Positions 17,159-24,547 of a DNA stretch of 54,358 nucleotides are shown one piece after another (position 1 is the first letter of the stretch; each line of letters opens with the position of its first letter). The notes beneath the pieces were generated by a model, which saw only the letters and a list, made by a program, of their open reading frames with translations, had not been told where the DNA came from and ran no database searches. The position numbers were made by a program, and so were the translations under genes. The stretch is from a virus, in IMG/VR virus record IMGVR_UViG_3300023174_000214, positions 1 through 54,358 of that record; one strand, 5' to 3'.

Positions 17159-18429
17159 GGAATATAACAATTGCAACAAATCCTGGCGCGGATAGTTTAG
17201 AGTACATTAAACTCTTAATAGAATCATTAAAACAAAATCTAGATAACAAATATCATGAAATACTAATTTTTATAGATAAAGACACTGATGGAATTGTTGA
17301 CTATTTAAAATCAGAAAAAAATAATTTTCATGATTTAAAAATAATTACCCATTCAGTAAATCCCGTTATTAGTTATCAAAGAAATTCTAGTTTGATAGTA
17401 GATTTTGCAAAATATGACATAGTAAGTTATTTGCATAGCGATATGGTCATATCTAAAGGTTATGATACAGCTATAATTTCAGAATTAGAAGATAATATGA
17501 TATTGAGTTCTACAAGAATAGAACCTCCACTACATCCAGAATCTCCTATAACCTTTACTCAAGATTTTGGTCTAAATCCAGAAGATTTTAATTTTGAATC
17601 ATTTACAAAATATGCAGAGACTGTAAAATCAAATAAGAGTTTAAATTATTTTTTCGCACCATACACTTTTCACAAGGAAACATGGAATAAGTTAGGAGGA
17701 TATGATACTCTGTTTAGAAGATCTAGAGAAGATTCAGATTTTGTACAAAGATGTTTGCATGCAGGAATAAAATTAAAACAAACGTATGCAGCAAATGTAT
17801 ATCATTTTACTTGCGTTACTTCTAGAGGAAAAAATTGGTTTGATCAATCGAATCAAGAAGCACAAGACCGAGTTCAATTACAAAATTCTGCGGATCAAAT
17901 AGAGATTAGACGATTCTTTAAAAAATGGGGAAACTTTAATCATGGAGAAAATTTAATTAAGAAATATGATTGCGATTTAGTTATAAAAAAATCTCATAAT
18001 CAATTGAACTTAGCTTATCAATTAGAACCATTTTTTACAAGAGTTTTCGTAGAATCTCAAGATTGCATAGATCAATTACTTGAAGCACATAAGAATCAAC
18101 ACGAACCAGCAAATAGACTTTTAAATTTTACAGAACAAGATTGGCAAGAATCAAGTAAGTATTATAATCAAATAGACTATTCTAAAATTTATTTTGTTGG
18201 AGAACCTGAAAATTATAACGCTAAAATAGTTGTTGATTTGGATAGCACAGAATATAATTTTCTCACTCAAGAAACTCTATTAATTCTATCTCATTTAATT
18301 GAACAAACAGAACCTGGAGATTATCAATCTGGAAATTGTATATTTAGCTTAAAACAAAAAGTAGATATCACACCACCATTTAAAGTAGAAAATCCTCCAT
18401 TCGATATGACTTTATTAACCATAGAATAA
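17155..18429 (+). CDS. GT2-type glycosyltransferase, 424 aa
   Basis: ITIATNPGADSLEYIKLLIESL and ILIFIDKDTDG begin a GT-A domain; YLHSDMVISKGYD supplies the acidic DxD-like site and RRSREDSDFVQRCLHAG is the conserved ED motif near the active site. About 150 C-terminal residues after the GT domain have no recognised family. The gene overlaps the reductase by 4 nt and is the last glycan gene; a new promoter-like box follows. Confidence 0.87.
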   Translation: MRNITIATNPGADSLEYIKLLIESLKQNLDNKYHEILIFIDKDTDGIVDYLKSEKNNFHDLKIITHSVNPVISYQRNSSLIVDFAKYDIVSYLHSDMVISKGYDTAIISELEDNMILSSTRIEPPLHPESPITFTQDFGLNPEDFNFESFTKYAETVKSNKSLNYFFAPYTFHKETWNKLGGYDTLFRRSREDSDFVQRCLHAGIKLKQTYAANVYHFTCVTSRGKNWFDQSNQEAQDRVQLQNSADQIEIRRFFKKWGNFNHGENLIKKYDCDLVIKKSHNQLNLAYQLEPFFTRVFVESQDCIDQLLEAHKNQHEPANRLLNFTEQDWQESSKYYNQIDYSKIYFVGEPENYNAKIVVDLDSTEYNFLTQETLLILSHLIEQTEPGDYQSGNCIFSLKQKVDITPPFKVENPPFDMTLLTIE

Positions 18430-18437
18430 TATTTATA
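18430..18437 (+). promoter_or_regulatory. TATTTATA start-proximal promoter-like box
   Basis: TATTTATA immediately after the last glycosyltransferase stop, exactly 13 nt before the ATG at 18451, repeating the geometry at 1600 and 36393. Likely marks a fresh transcript after the glycan operon. Confidence 0.5.
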
Positions 18438-18450
18438 TAAAACAAAATAA

Positions 18451-18756
18451 ATGGAAGCAGTAAAACCCAAAGCTCACGTAACTATAGATGGTAAAAAATT
18501 AGGATTACTTTTTGATGTTAACTCAAATCCTACTAAAAAAGGTGTTAAGCTGCATTTTATTCTCGAAGAGAAATTCCAAGATCCAAGAGACAAACAAGCT
18601 TTAGCTTCAAAAATATCTACAGCATTGCAAAAAAAATTCGGAGAAGCAGGTATAGTTATTGACTATGATGAAAGATCGCCTTATGAAAACGCTATATCGT
18701 ATATAGTTCCATTGCAATCAATATCTGAGTTGCTAATAAAAGCATTAAAAAATTAA
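18451..18756 (+). CDS. Hypothetical protein, 101 aa
   Basis: Soluble mixed alpha/beta protein with a beta-hairpin-like start (AHVTIDGKKLGLLFDV) and a C-terminal helix (SISELLIKALKN). No family recognised. It heads a four-gene group (18451-20214) ending in an HNH-like gene, behind a TATTTATA box, so it may be a late or structural gene. Confidence 0.8.
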   Translation: MEAVKPKAHVTIDGKKLGLLFDVNSNPTKKGVKLHFILEEKFQDPRDKQALASKISTALQKKFGEAGIVIDYDERSPYENAISYIVPLQSISELLIKALKN

Positions 18757-18771
18757 AGATATAAAAAAGTT

Positions 18772-19116
18772 ATGGCGAAAAGAAAAACTATACGCGCTAT
18801 ATTCGAAAACATAGATAGCTTAACTCCAGAAGATATATCAAAATCTCAACAGTTAAAAGAATTGTTGATGTCTCAAGTGCCAATTAGTGTTTATGAGTCG
18901 CACTCCGCAAGAAAACAATATGCAACCATATTCGAGATAAATTCTACAGATCATTATATAGAAATTCCAAAAAGAGATTGGGTGCCAGCTTTAGAAACAT
19001 GTATCATGTGGTTTTTAGAAATTGAACAGTACGAAAAGTGTACAAAACTAAAACAAATCATCGACGAGATTCAGAAAAAATCAAGTAAAAAACTAAACGT
19101 TAAATCTGATGAGTAA
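18772..19116 (+). CDS. Hypothetical protein, 114 aa
   Basis: Starts in the AAAAAGTTATG context common to this genome. Contains VYESHSARKQYATIFEINST and PALETCIMWFLEIEQYEKC, and a Lys-rich C-terminus. No recognised family. Overlaps the next gene by 8 nt, indicating coupled expression. Confidence 0.78.
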   Translation: MAKRKTIRAIFENIDSLTPEDISKSQQLKELLMSQVPISVYESHSARKQYATIFEINSTDHYIEIPKRDWVPALETCIMWFLEIEQYEKCTKLKQIIDEIQKKSSKKLNVKSDE

Positions 19117-19510
19117 CGAATACAAGAATGTGCAAATAGCAGTAGATAGCATGTTGAATATCAAATCGTCTGTAAGAAGAAAAAGAAAGACTGAGCAAAA
19201 TAAAAAGAAAGAGATATTCATACAAATGATAAATGGCATAGAGCATGCAATAATAAGATCTCACATAGCGTTTACAGATTTCGGTATAGATTATTCGGTA
19301 TACGATGATACATTTATGACTGTAATAGATTCATTAATATACATGCACTTTGGAAAAGACGCCGCGGAACTAATATCCTATTACCTTTGGGATCGTGTTA
19401 ATCCAGATGGATCAATAAATCCAGTAATGGATGAAGATGATAACGAAATACACCTTAAAGACACAGAACAACTTTGGGAATTAGTATGCAAGTTGAATCC
19501 AAAAATATAA
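19109..19510 (+). CDS. Hypothetical protein, 133 aa
   Basis: Basic N-terminal segment (SSVRRKRKTEQNKKKE) followed by an alpha-helical acidic domain (FGKDAAELISYYLWDRVNP). The stretch MHFGKDAAELISYYLWD looks like a conserved phage protein type but I cannot name it. Overlaps its upstream neighbour and is followed after 5 nt by the HNH-like gene. Confidence 0.78.
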   Translation: MSNEYKNVQIAVDSMLNIKSSVRRKRKTEQNKKKEIFIQMINGIEHAIIRSHIAFTDFGIDYSVYDDTFMTVIDSLIYMHFGKDAAELISYYLWDRVNPDGSINPVMDEDDNEIHLKDTEQLWELVCKLNPKI

Positions 19511-19515
19511 TGTAG

Positions 19516-20214
19516 ATGGACAAAAAACCATTTAAATACGACGGTTACGCTTTCACAGAAGAAGACATACGCCAAGCGATGTCAAAAACCAGAAGCAATG
19601 CAGAAGCAGCAAGACATTTACAAGTCAGCGTAACGACCTATCAAAAATACGCTAAGAAATACACAGACGCGCTGACAGGCAAGACTTTATGGCATTTGCA
19701 TATGAATATATCTTCCAAAGGAATTCCAAAGAAATGGAACACGGGTGAGCTAAAGGGAGATCTAGATAAGATGCTTACAGAAAGGCAGCTTAACAATCCA
19801 AAACGACTTGGAATGTTGAAGTCATTATTAATGAAAGATGGTCGATTAGGATATTGCTGCTCAGCGTGCGGACACTCAGAACGCAGACTCACTGATATGA
19901 AGCAACCACTAATGTTGGCATTTAAAAATGGAGTGCGAACTGATTGGAGATTAGAAAATCTCAAGTGGCTTTGTTACAACTGCTCATTTATATTAGGACT
20001 TGATTATTTCTCAAATAGAATGATTCGCGATATAGAATCTTTCACATCTCACACAGATGAAGCCCAGAAAGAAGTGCAGAGCTTCTACGCTCTTGATGAA
20101 TTTTATATGCAACACTTATCAAAGCTAGGCCTGGACGGAGTTGGAGACGTTATAGATAAACCACAAACTCCCGAACCTCTCGAAGACGGTGAGGAATTTA
20201 TAGATCGAGTGTAA
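19516..20214 (+). CDS. HNH-like protein with N-terminal helix-turn-helix
   Basis: 232 residues. An N-terminal HTH (SNAEAARHLQVSVTTYQKYA) is followed by a zinc-finger HNH-type module: CCSACGHSE, then LMLAFKNGVRTDWRLENLKW, then LCYNCSF. The RLENLKWLCYNC part is the usual HNH end, with CxxC pairs holding a structural zinc. The usual HHxdGd segment is replaced by LAFKNG, so the first catalytic histidine is missing; it may bind DNA without cutting. The last 40 residues are acidic and disordered. Confidence 0.82.
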   Translation: MDKKPFKYDGYAFTEEDIRQAMSKTRSNAEAARHLQVSVTTYQKYAKKYTDALTGKTLWHLHMNISSKGIPKKWNTGELKGDLDKMLTERQLNNPKRLGMLKSLLMKDGRLGYCCSACGHSERRLTDMKQPLMLAFKNGVRTDWRLENLKWLCYNCSFILGLDYFSNRMIRDIESFTSHTDEAQKEVQSFYALDEFYMQHLSKLGLDGVGDVIDKPQTPEPLEDGEEFIDRV

Positions 20215-20234
20215 ATTTCCAACGAGTTACATAT

Positions 20235-20340
20235 ATAGAATCTAAATATATGTAAATGATTCATTACCAATCACATACAACTTATTGATTACCAAACAAC
20301 TACATATTAGATTTAAAAATATATGTAAGTGATTGATTCT
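20235..20340 (+). repeat. Diverged direct repeats in the 20.2-20.45 kb gap
   Basis: TAGAATCTAAATATATGTAA (20235 onward, followed by ATGATTCATTACC) and TAGATTTAAAAATATATGTA (20308 onward, followed by AGTGATTGATT) are diverged copies about 73 nt apart; between them lie two further ATTACCAA copies. The second copy forms the front of the promoter module at 20308. They could be binding sites for a regulator. Confidence 0.55.
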
Positions 20341-20406
20341 CCCTGATATTTTTTTGAAAATAATTGCTAAAAAATTTTTTTATAAGCAGGAAAGTAGTAC
20401 TTTTAC
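20308..20406 (+). promoter_or_regulatory. Repeated promoter module, copy 1
   Basis: Shared blocks, in order: AATATATGTAAG, TTGATTCTCCCTGA, TTTTTTTGAAAATAATTGCT, a T-run, and the -7-like box TACTTTTAC (20398-20406), 49 nt before the ATG at 20456. The same ordered blocks recur at 24.4 and 29.3 kb, each before a small-gene operon. No coding potential was seen in this 241-nt gap. A short hairpin (GACC/GGTC) follows in the 5' leader near 20414-20427. Confidence 0.7.
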
Positions 20407-20455
20407 CCTAATCGACCAATATCGGTCAGCATATAATAAAAAAAATTAATAAGTT

Positions 20456-20875
20456 ATGGCAATCAAAAACAATTACTGGAAAACATTAAGTAAAATAGAA
20501 CGTCACTACACAGCTTGGCCTGGCGGATGGGAAATATATGTACACACAAGACAAGCAAGCATATCTTTCGGTAGAGATAAGACAGGCGCATTAACTCACT
20601 TTGATCCACCTAAGCTGAGAATGGAAACTTATTATGATATACCAAAAGGATGCACAAAAGAGGCAAGAGCTGGTTTCAGAAAAGCATTAGCACGCGATAA
20701 ACGAATTGCTCAGTCAGTTACTACAAGAGCTGAGTATGAAGCATTATGGAGAAGAATCGATGAAGGTGATTGGGAATTTATTGAAGAGAAAGATTTAAAA
20801 GATGAAGCGCTAGTATACTGGGCGAACAATACTCGTACAGCTGATGAGTACTATAGATTGCTTAGGTATAATTAA
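20456..20875 (+). CDS. Hypothetical protein, 139 aa
   Basis: First gene after promoter module 1, in an AATAAGTTATG start context. Contains AWPGGWEIYVHTRQASISFG, a basic middle (KEARAGFRKALARDKRIAQ) and an acidic end. No family recognised. Its position directly behind the strong repeated module suggests high or early expression. Confidence 0.8.
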   Translation: MAIKNNYWKTLSKIERHYTAWPGGWEIYVHTRQASISFGRDKTGALTHFDPPKLRMETYYDIPKGCTKEARAGFRKALARDKRIAQSVTTRAEYEALWRRIDEGDWEFIEEKDLKDEALVYWANNTRTADEYYRLLRYN

Positions 20876-20895
20876 TCAAACAAAAATAATAAGTT

Positions 20896-21084
20896 ATGAA
20901 AAAAGAATTAAATGTTAAAAATGCACAAATAGGTGGTTATTTACATTTCTATATAAAAGATGGGGAACTTAAAAGAAAAATCATTCCAGCCGAGTTAAAA
21001 GATGCCTTTATAGACAAATTTGGGCATGATTTACTTAATGCTGATGAGAATGAAGTAGATGAGTTTATTAAAAATTTAAAATAA
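20896..21084 (+). CDS. Hypothetical protein, 62 aa
   Basis: Small charged protein (GGYLHFYIKDGELKRKIIPA, then DAFIDKFGHDLL). Start in AATAAGTTATG. Stop codon runs into the same leader type used by the next mini-gene. Unknown function. Confidence 0.7.
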   Translation: MKKELNVKNAQIGGYLHFYIKDGELKRKIIPAELKDAFIDKFGHDLLNADENEVDEFIKNLK

Positions 21085-21087
21085 GTT

Positions 21088-21204
21088 ATGGCAAATCCAC
21101 AATACAAAAATATAGGTTGGTCACCCCTCGGTATTCTCGTAGCATTAGGAATATCAGCGGGTACTGCAAACATAATTCTTTGGATATTAAAATTATTAAA
21201 CTAA
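21088..21204 (+). CDS. Single-span membrane mini-protein, 38 aa
   Basis: ATG at 21088 in the ATAAGTTATG context directly after the previous stop. The product has a polar start (ANPQYKNIGW) and a hydrophobic span (PLGILVALGISAGTANIILW). The conserved leader argues for real translation. Unknown function; small inner-membrane host-takeover or superinfection proteins are a possibility. Confidence 0.65.
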   Translation: MANPQYKNIGWSPLGILVALGISAGTANIILWILKLLN

Positions 21205-21229
21205 ATATAAACAAAATAAAATAAAAGTT

Positions 21230-21460
21230 ATGGCAATTAAAAAGAAAAAAGAACGTTACGGAAAAATGGTAATTGATTTGACAGGACCTGATGGTAATGC
21301 ATTTGCATTATTGGGTTATGCAAGTAGATTAGGAAAGCAACTCGAATTAAGTAAAGAGCAACAAGAAAAGATTCGTATTGAAATGATGAGTAGCGATTAC
21401 GAGAATTTGATCAAAGTATTCGATCAGAATTTCGGAGACTACGTTGATTTAGAAAGATAA
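21230..21460 (+). CDS. Hypothetical protein, 76 aa
   Basis: Lysine-rich start, then MVIDLTGPDGNAFALLGYAS and a helical KEQQEKIRIEMMSSDYENLI. The GPDGNAFxLxGYA pattern is one I associate with small phage and prophage proteins of unknown function. Start context AAAAGTTATG. Part of the module-1 operon. Confidence 0.78.
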   Translation: MAIKKKKERYGKMVIDLTGPDGNAFALLGYASRLGKQLELSKEQQEKIRIEMMSSDYENLIKVFDQNFGDYVDLER

Positions 21461-21502
21461 TTAATTAAACTAAAAAATAAAACTAAAATTAAAACAAAAG
21501 TT

Positions 21503-22639
21503 ATGGCACTATCTAAAAAAAGCTTATTGCAAGCAAAGCAAGTATTATCAGAAATTTTAGCATCAGGAGAAGATGTTATTGTTACACGCGCTACTCTCGA
21601 TAAAAAAATCGAGTTAGTTAAATTCCCCTATCTGAAGGATTCTCACATGAAAAATCCGCAGAATAGAACACTTTATGTAAATCAACAATACGATCCTATT
21701 CGTTATTGGATGATTAATAATGGATTTTTGTCTTTTAGTAAAGACAATCGAAGTCGATACAACTATAAAGTTAATAAAGATAAAATACGTTCATTATTAC
21801 GATTAGGCGATACTGCATCATATTCTAACAATATTAAAAACCCCAATCCACCAGTTATGACAAAAAGAGAAAAAATATTCAGACACATCGAAGACAATGG
21901 AAATGCAATGCGTTACACTGATATTATTAAATTTGCTTACGAATTGAGTTATGGTAAGGGTTCATTCGACAAGAAAGAAAATCGAGGCTATTATTCTTCT
22001 GCATTCTCTTATCACTCTTATTTTAGTTGGTTATCAGACGCTAAATACAAAAAAGTTGGTGCACCAAAAGGGCACTTCGTAATTCCTACAAGAAATGGTT
22101 ATTTAGTAAAATTGCCAACTGGAAATTGGAGTGTTGTACGTCCTTCTAATTACATACGTAAAACATACGATACAATATTAGTGCCTGATGTTTCAAATAA
22201 TACACCAGAAACATGTTTACCTAAAGAAGAATATAACGATATGTGTAACACTCTAAAAAAATATAATATTAAGCCATTTGAATTAGATGAGCTTGCTACA
22301 AAATATTGGGAAGAAAAGCAATGCGATGTGGCTTCATCATATCATTTCGCTTACTATGATCTTCTAGAAAAAGGTGGTGCTATATCAGATGCGACTAGAG
22401 ATCTACAAAAAGAAATAGAAGCATTGGCTGATAGCATGATTGCTGAAGATAAAAAAGAAGTAAAATATCAGAAATATATTGTTATATCTAGATCAGATAA
22501 CTATTATGAAGGAATATTCACAGCGTCTGAATTAGAAACATTTTTTACTGAAAATGATCCAGAAGAATATATGATAATTGAAGCTGGTAATTTAATAACT
22601 CTTGAAAAGAAAGTAACAACAATATTCACAATAAAATAA
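21503..22639 (+). CDS. Hypothetical protein, 378 aa
   Basis: The largest product of the module-1 operon, behind a long A-rich leader ending AAAAGTTATG. Repeated aromatic/basic segments (RTLYVNQQYDPIRYWMINN and REKIFRHIEDNGNAMRYTDI) suggest consecutive winged-helix-like modules of the kind found in nucleic-acid-binding proteins. The C-terminus has YQKYIVISRSDNYYEGIF. No family recognised. Soluble, no signal peptide. Confidence 0.75.
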   Translation: MALSKKSLLQAKQVLSEILASGEDVIVTRATLDKKIELVKFPYLKDSHMKNPQNRTLYVNQQYDPIRYWMINNGFLSFSKDNRSRYNYKVNKDKIRSLLRLGDTASYSNNIKNPNPPVMTKREKIFRHIEDNGNAMRYTDIIKFAYELSYGKGSFDKKENRGYYSSAFSYHSYFSWLSDAKYKKVGAPKGHFVIPTRNGYLVKLPTGNWSVVRPSNYIRKTYDTILVPDVSNNTPETCLPKEEYNDMCNTLKKYNIKPFELDELATKYWEEKQCDVASSYHFAYYDLLEKGGAISDATRDLQKEIEALADSMIAEDKKEVKYQKYIVISRSDNYYEGIFTASELETFFTENDPEEYMIIEAGNLITLEKKVTTIFTIK

Positions 22640-22646
22640 TTTAATT

Positions 22647-22826
22647 ATGAAAAAGAATAACAGAATATCAACAGTAATATCTTTTACAAACGACTTTAAT
22701 GAATGGTGCAGACAATTTAATTTTGGATTTATGACGCCTCGACCCGACCAAAAACGAATCCACATACCAGGAGAATTTGATTCTTTAAAATTTAAAAAAA
22801 TAGTAGAAAAAAAGAAATTTGCATAA
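22647..22826 (+). CDS. Small basic protein, 59 aa
   Basis: ATG at 22647 (TTAATTATG context), stop 22826, one base before the metallopeptidase start. Contains NDFNEWCRQFNFGFMTPRPD and a Lys-rich tail. No family recognised. Tight packing supports it. Confidence 0.6.
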   Translation: MKKNNRISTVISFTNDFNEWCRQFNFGFMTPRPDQKRIHIPGEFDSLKFKKIVEKKKFA

Positions 22827-22827
22827 A

Positions 22828-23226
22828 ATGAAAATAAAATTAAATCATCACACAGCTGGAAAGATTTTGCATTGGTGCATAGAAAAATATGGACCAAGTA
22901 AAATAAACGGCAATAGATTATATATGCAATATAGAAGGCCAACCCATGATCAAGAAGGGTTGGCTGGATATTACGATAAAGATGATGATCTAATATACGT
23001 AAATAAAGATCTCAATACATCTCTAAAAGAGTTGACTAAGACTATCATACATGAATATACTCATTATAGGTGTCATAATATGAATCATTATCACATATTA
23101 GCAAAATACGTAGATTACGATTCTAATCCTATGGAAATAGAAGCTGAGCGAATAGAAAATAGAGACTATAAAGAGTGCGTGACATATATAAAAAAAACAT
23201 GTCAAAAAAACAAATCAACCGAATAA
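22828..23226 (+). CDS. HExxH zinc metallopeptidase-like protein
   Basis: 132 residues from ATG 22828; an upstream in-frame TTG is unnecessary. KTIIHEYTHYRCHN supplies HEYTH (75-79), the HExxH zinc site, and NPMEIEAERIEN (100-111) supplies a downstream glutamate, as in gluzincin or SprT/ImmA-like peptidases. Its lack of a signal peptide points to a cytoplasmic role, for example processing of a phage or host protein. It stands just before the probable lysis genes but is not an obvious endolysin. Confidence 0.82.
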   Translation: MKIKLNHHTAGKILHWCIEKYGPSKINGNRLYMQYRRPTHDQEGLAGYYDKDDDLIYVNKDLNTSLKELTKTIIHEYTHYRCHNMNHYHILAKYVDYDSNPMEIEAERIENRDYKECVTYIKKTCQKNKSTE

Positions 23227-23231
23227 ACAAG

Positions 23232-23239
23232 TATTTATA
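23232..23239 (+). promoter_or_regulatory. TATTTATA box before GTG gene
   Basis: TATTTATA ending 17 nt before the GTG at 23257, just after the metallopeptidase stop. Same core as the boxes at 1600, 18430 and 36393 but a longer gap. Confidence 0.4.
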
Positions 23240-23256
23240 ATTAGAAAAATAAAAGG

Positions 23257-23469
23257 GTGGTATTACAACAAAAGATAGATAAATTAGCAGAGTTAACAGT
23301 GCCTGATAAAGTTCATCCATTGTTACATGTAAATTGTCAGACCGCTTGGACAAATGCAGTTATAGATCTAATAAAGACAAAAACAATAAAAGCAGATTAT
23401 CAGTCATTGATGTTATTAGCTAAAAATTGGGAATACGTTTTGTATAAAACATATAGCAATTTAAATTAA
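23257..23469 (+). CDS. Hypothetical protein, 70 aa, GTG start
   Basis: GTG start; no ATG is available early in the frame. Sequence features include LTVPDKVHPLLHVNCQTAWT and LMLLAKNWEYVLYKTYS. Soluble and helical. No recognised family. Followed 6 nt later by a membrane protein gene. Confidence 0.65.
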   Translation: MVLQQKIDKLAELTVPDKVHPLLHVNCQTAWTNAVIDLIKTKTIKADYQSLMLLAKNWEYVLYKTYSNLN

Positions 23470-23475
23470 TAGAGA

Positions 23476-23790
23476 ATGCATTTTTTACAAGCGCCTGTCG
23501 GCCAAATTTCAGAAATATTATTACAATACGGAGTACTAGGTATCTTAGCTCTTGTTCTTGGTTATTTTGCATGGCATACATACAAACAAATAGCTAAAAA
23601 AAATGATGAAGAATATAATAGATTAGTAGAAAGAAACGAAAGACTAGAGCAAGAGGTCGAAAATCTAAGACAAGACATGATGAAGCTTATAGTAGAAGAA
23701 AGAGATCGTATGGCAAACTTAGTTAAAGCAAATACTGATGCATTAAATGAATTACGCAGAACAATTACAGAATTCATAATCCGCTCATAA
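23476..23790 (+). CDS. TM plus coiled-coil protein, holin/spanin-like
   Basis: 104 residues: one hydrophobic span (QYGVLGILALVLGYFAWHTY, about 16-35) then a long charged heptad-like coiled coil (YNRLVERNERLEQEVENLRQ onward). This is the layout of BhlA/UviB-like holins and of some spanins. It is followed by a GTG gene and then a two-span holin-like gene, supporting a lysis role. A structural role cannot be excluded. Confidence 0.72.
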   Translation: MHFLQAPVGQISEILLQYGVLGILALVLGYFAWHTYKQIAKKNDEEYNRLVERNERLEQEVENLRQDMMKLIVEERDRMANLVKANTDALNELRRTITEFIIRS

Positions 23791-24069
23791 GTGACAAACA
23801 AGTCTACCATATTAAATAAATTGGCAGACAAGTTACTTAAATCAAAAGATTTATCTGATCAATTTAATTCGTCTAGAGAAAAATCCAATAGAATAAAAAA
23901 GCTTCACGAGAGTTTAACTGAGAAGTATAAATTTAATATCCGCCGAGGATACTCAAATACGGATGTAGAAAACGATATAAACTTTCTAAAAAAATCAGAA
24001 AAGAAATTAACACTTTCAGATGATGAAAACAAAAAATTAGATTTATTATTTTTCAAGTATCGCATTTAA
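23791..24069 (+). CDS. Hypothetical protein, 92 aa, GTG start
   Basis: GTG immediately after the upstream stop. Charged helical protein (LNKLADKLLKSKDLSDQF and ENDINFLKKSEKKLTLSDDE), perhaps coiled coil. No family recognised. Zero spacing to the TM/coiled-coil gene suggests they work together. Confidence 0.68.
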   Translation: MTNKSTILNKLADKLLKSKDLSDQFNSSREKSNRIKKLHESLTEKYKFNIRRGYSNTDVENDINFLKKSEKKLTLSDDENKKLDLLFFKYRI

Positions 24070-24073
24070 GTCG

Positions 24074-24120
24074 ATCTTATCATATTTATATAAGATAAAA
24101 AATGGTTAAGTATTTAACCA
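24074..24120 (+). promoter_or_regulatory. Two inverted repeats around a TATTTATA box
   Basis: ATCTTAT (24074-24080) and ATAAGAT (24090-24096) are perfect inverted arms with TATTTATA (24083-24090) between them. Directly downstream TGGTTAA (24103-24109), GTAT, TTAACCA (24114-24120) is a second perfect inverted repeat. Located 26 nt before the holin-like gene, these look like operators on the holin promoter, or RNA hairpins controlling its translation. Confidence 0.55.
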
Positions 24121-24145
24121 ATTAATAACAAAAAAATAAAAACAA

Positions 24146-24325
24146 ATGAACAAAGAACAAATTTTAGGAATTATCCGTCACGCTTTAACTTTTGTTGGTG
24201 GTATCTTCATCATCAAAGGAATGTCTACTGAAGCTGTAACTCAAGAGACAATCGGAGCAATCATGACAGCAGTTGGTGCTGTTTGGTCTTTCATAAAAAA
24301 CAAAGCAACAACTAAAGCATCTTAA
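24146..24325 (+). CDS. Two-span holin-like protein, 59 aa
   Basis: Short protein with N-terminal KEQILGIIRHALTFVGGIFI, a polar turn (KGMSTEAVTQE) and a second hydrophobic span (TIGAIMTAVGAVWSFI) ending in a basic tail. The order LRHALTxxGG...A...GAxxTxVGxxWSxxxK resembles the Pam3-gp28-type holin family. It would form membrane lesions for lysis. It ends just before a strong terminator, consistent with the last gene of a late operon. Confidence 0.78.
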   Translation: MNKEQILGIIRHALTFVGGIFIIKGMSTEAVTQETIGAIMTAVGAVWSFIKNKATTKAS

Positions 24326-24349
24326 TTTATTATCTATCTATTTGGTGAG

Positions 24350-24372
24350 GGCCCCCTACATGGGGGCCTTTC
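24350..24372 (+). terminator. Rho-independent terminator after holin-like gene
   Basis: Perfect 7-bp GC stem GGCCCCC (24350-24356) / GGGGGCC (24362-24368), loop TACAT, then TTTCT. Strikingly GC-rich in AT-rich surroundings. Separates the lysis group from promoter module 2. Confidence 0.85.
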
Positions 24373-24407
24373 TATTGGGAATCAATTAGTTAAGGGTATT
24401 AAGAAAA

Positions 24408-24498
24408 AGTATATACATAAAGCGTTGGTTCTCCCTGAAGTATTTTTAAAATAGTTGCTAAATTATTTTTTTATGTCAACAGTACGCGGTACTTTTAC
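24408..24498 (+). promoter_or_regulatory. Repeated promoter module, copy 2
   Basis: Blocks in order: AGTATATACATAAAGCGTTG, GTTCTCCCTGAAG, TATTTTTAAAATAGTTGCTA, a T-run, and -7-like TACTTTTAC (24490-24498) 49 nt before ATG 24548. Spacing from box to ATG is identical to copy 1 (49 nt). Lies in a 222-nt gap with no coding potential. Confidence 0.72.
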
Positions 24499-24547
24499 CC
24501 TGTTCTCGACAATAAAGCCATCAAATTATAAAAAAAAATAATAAGTT

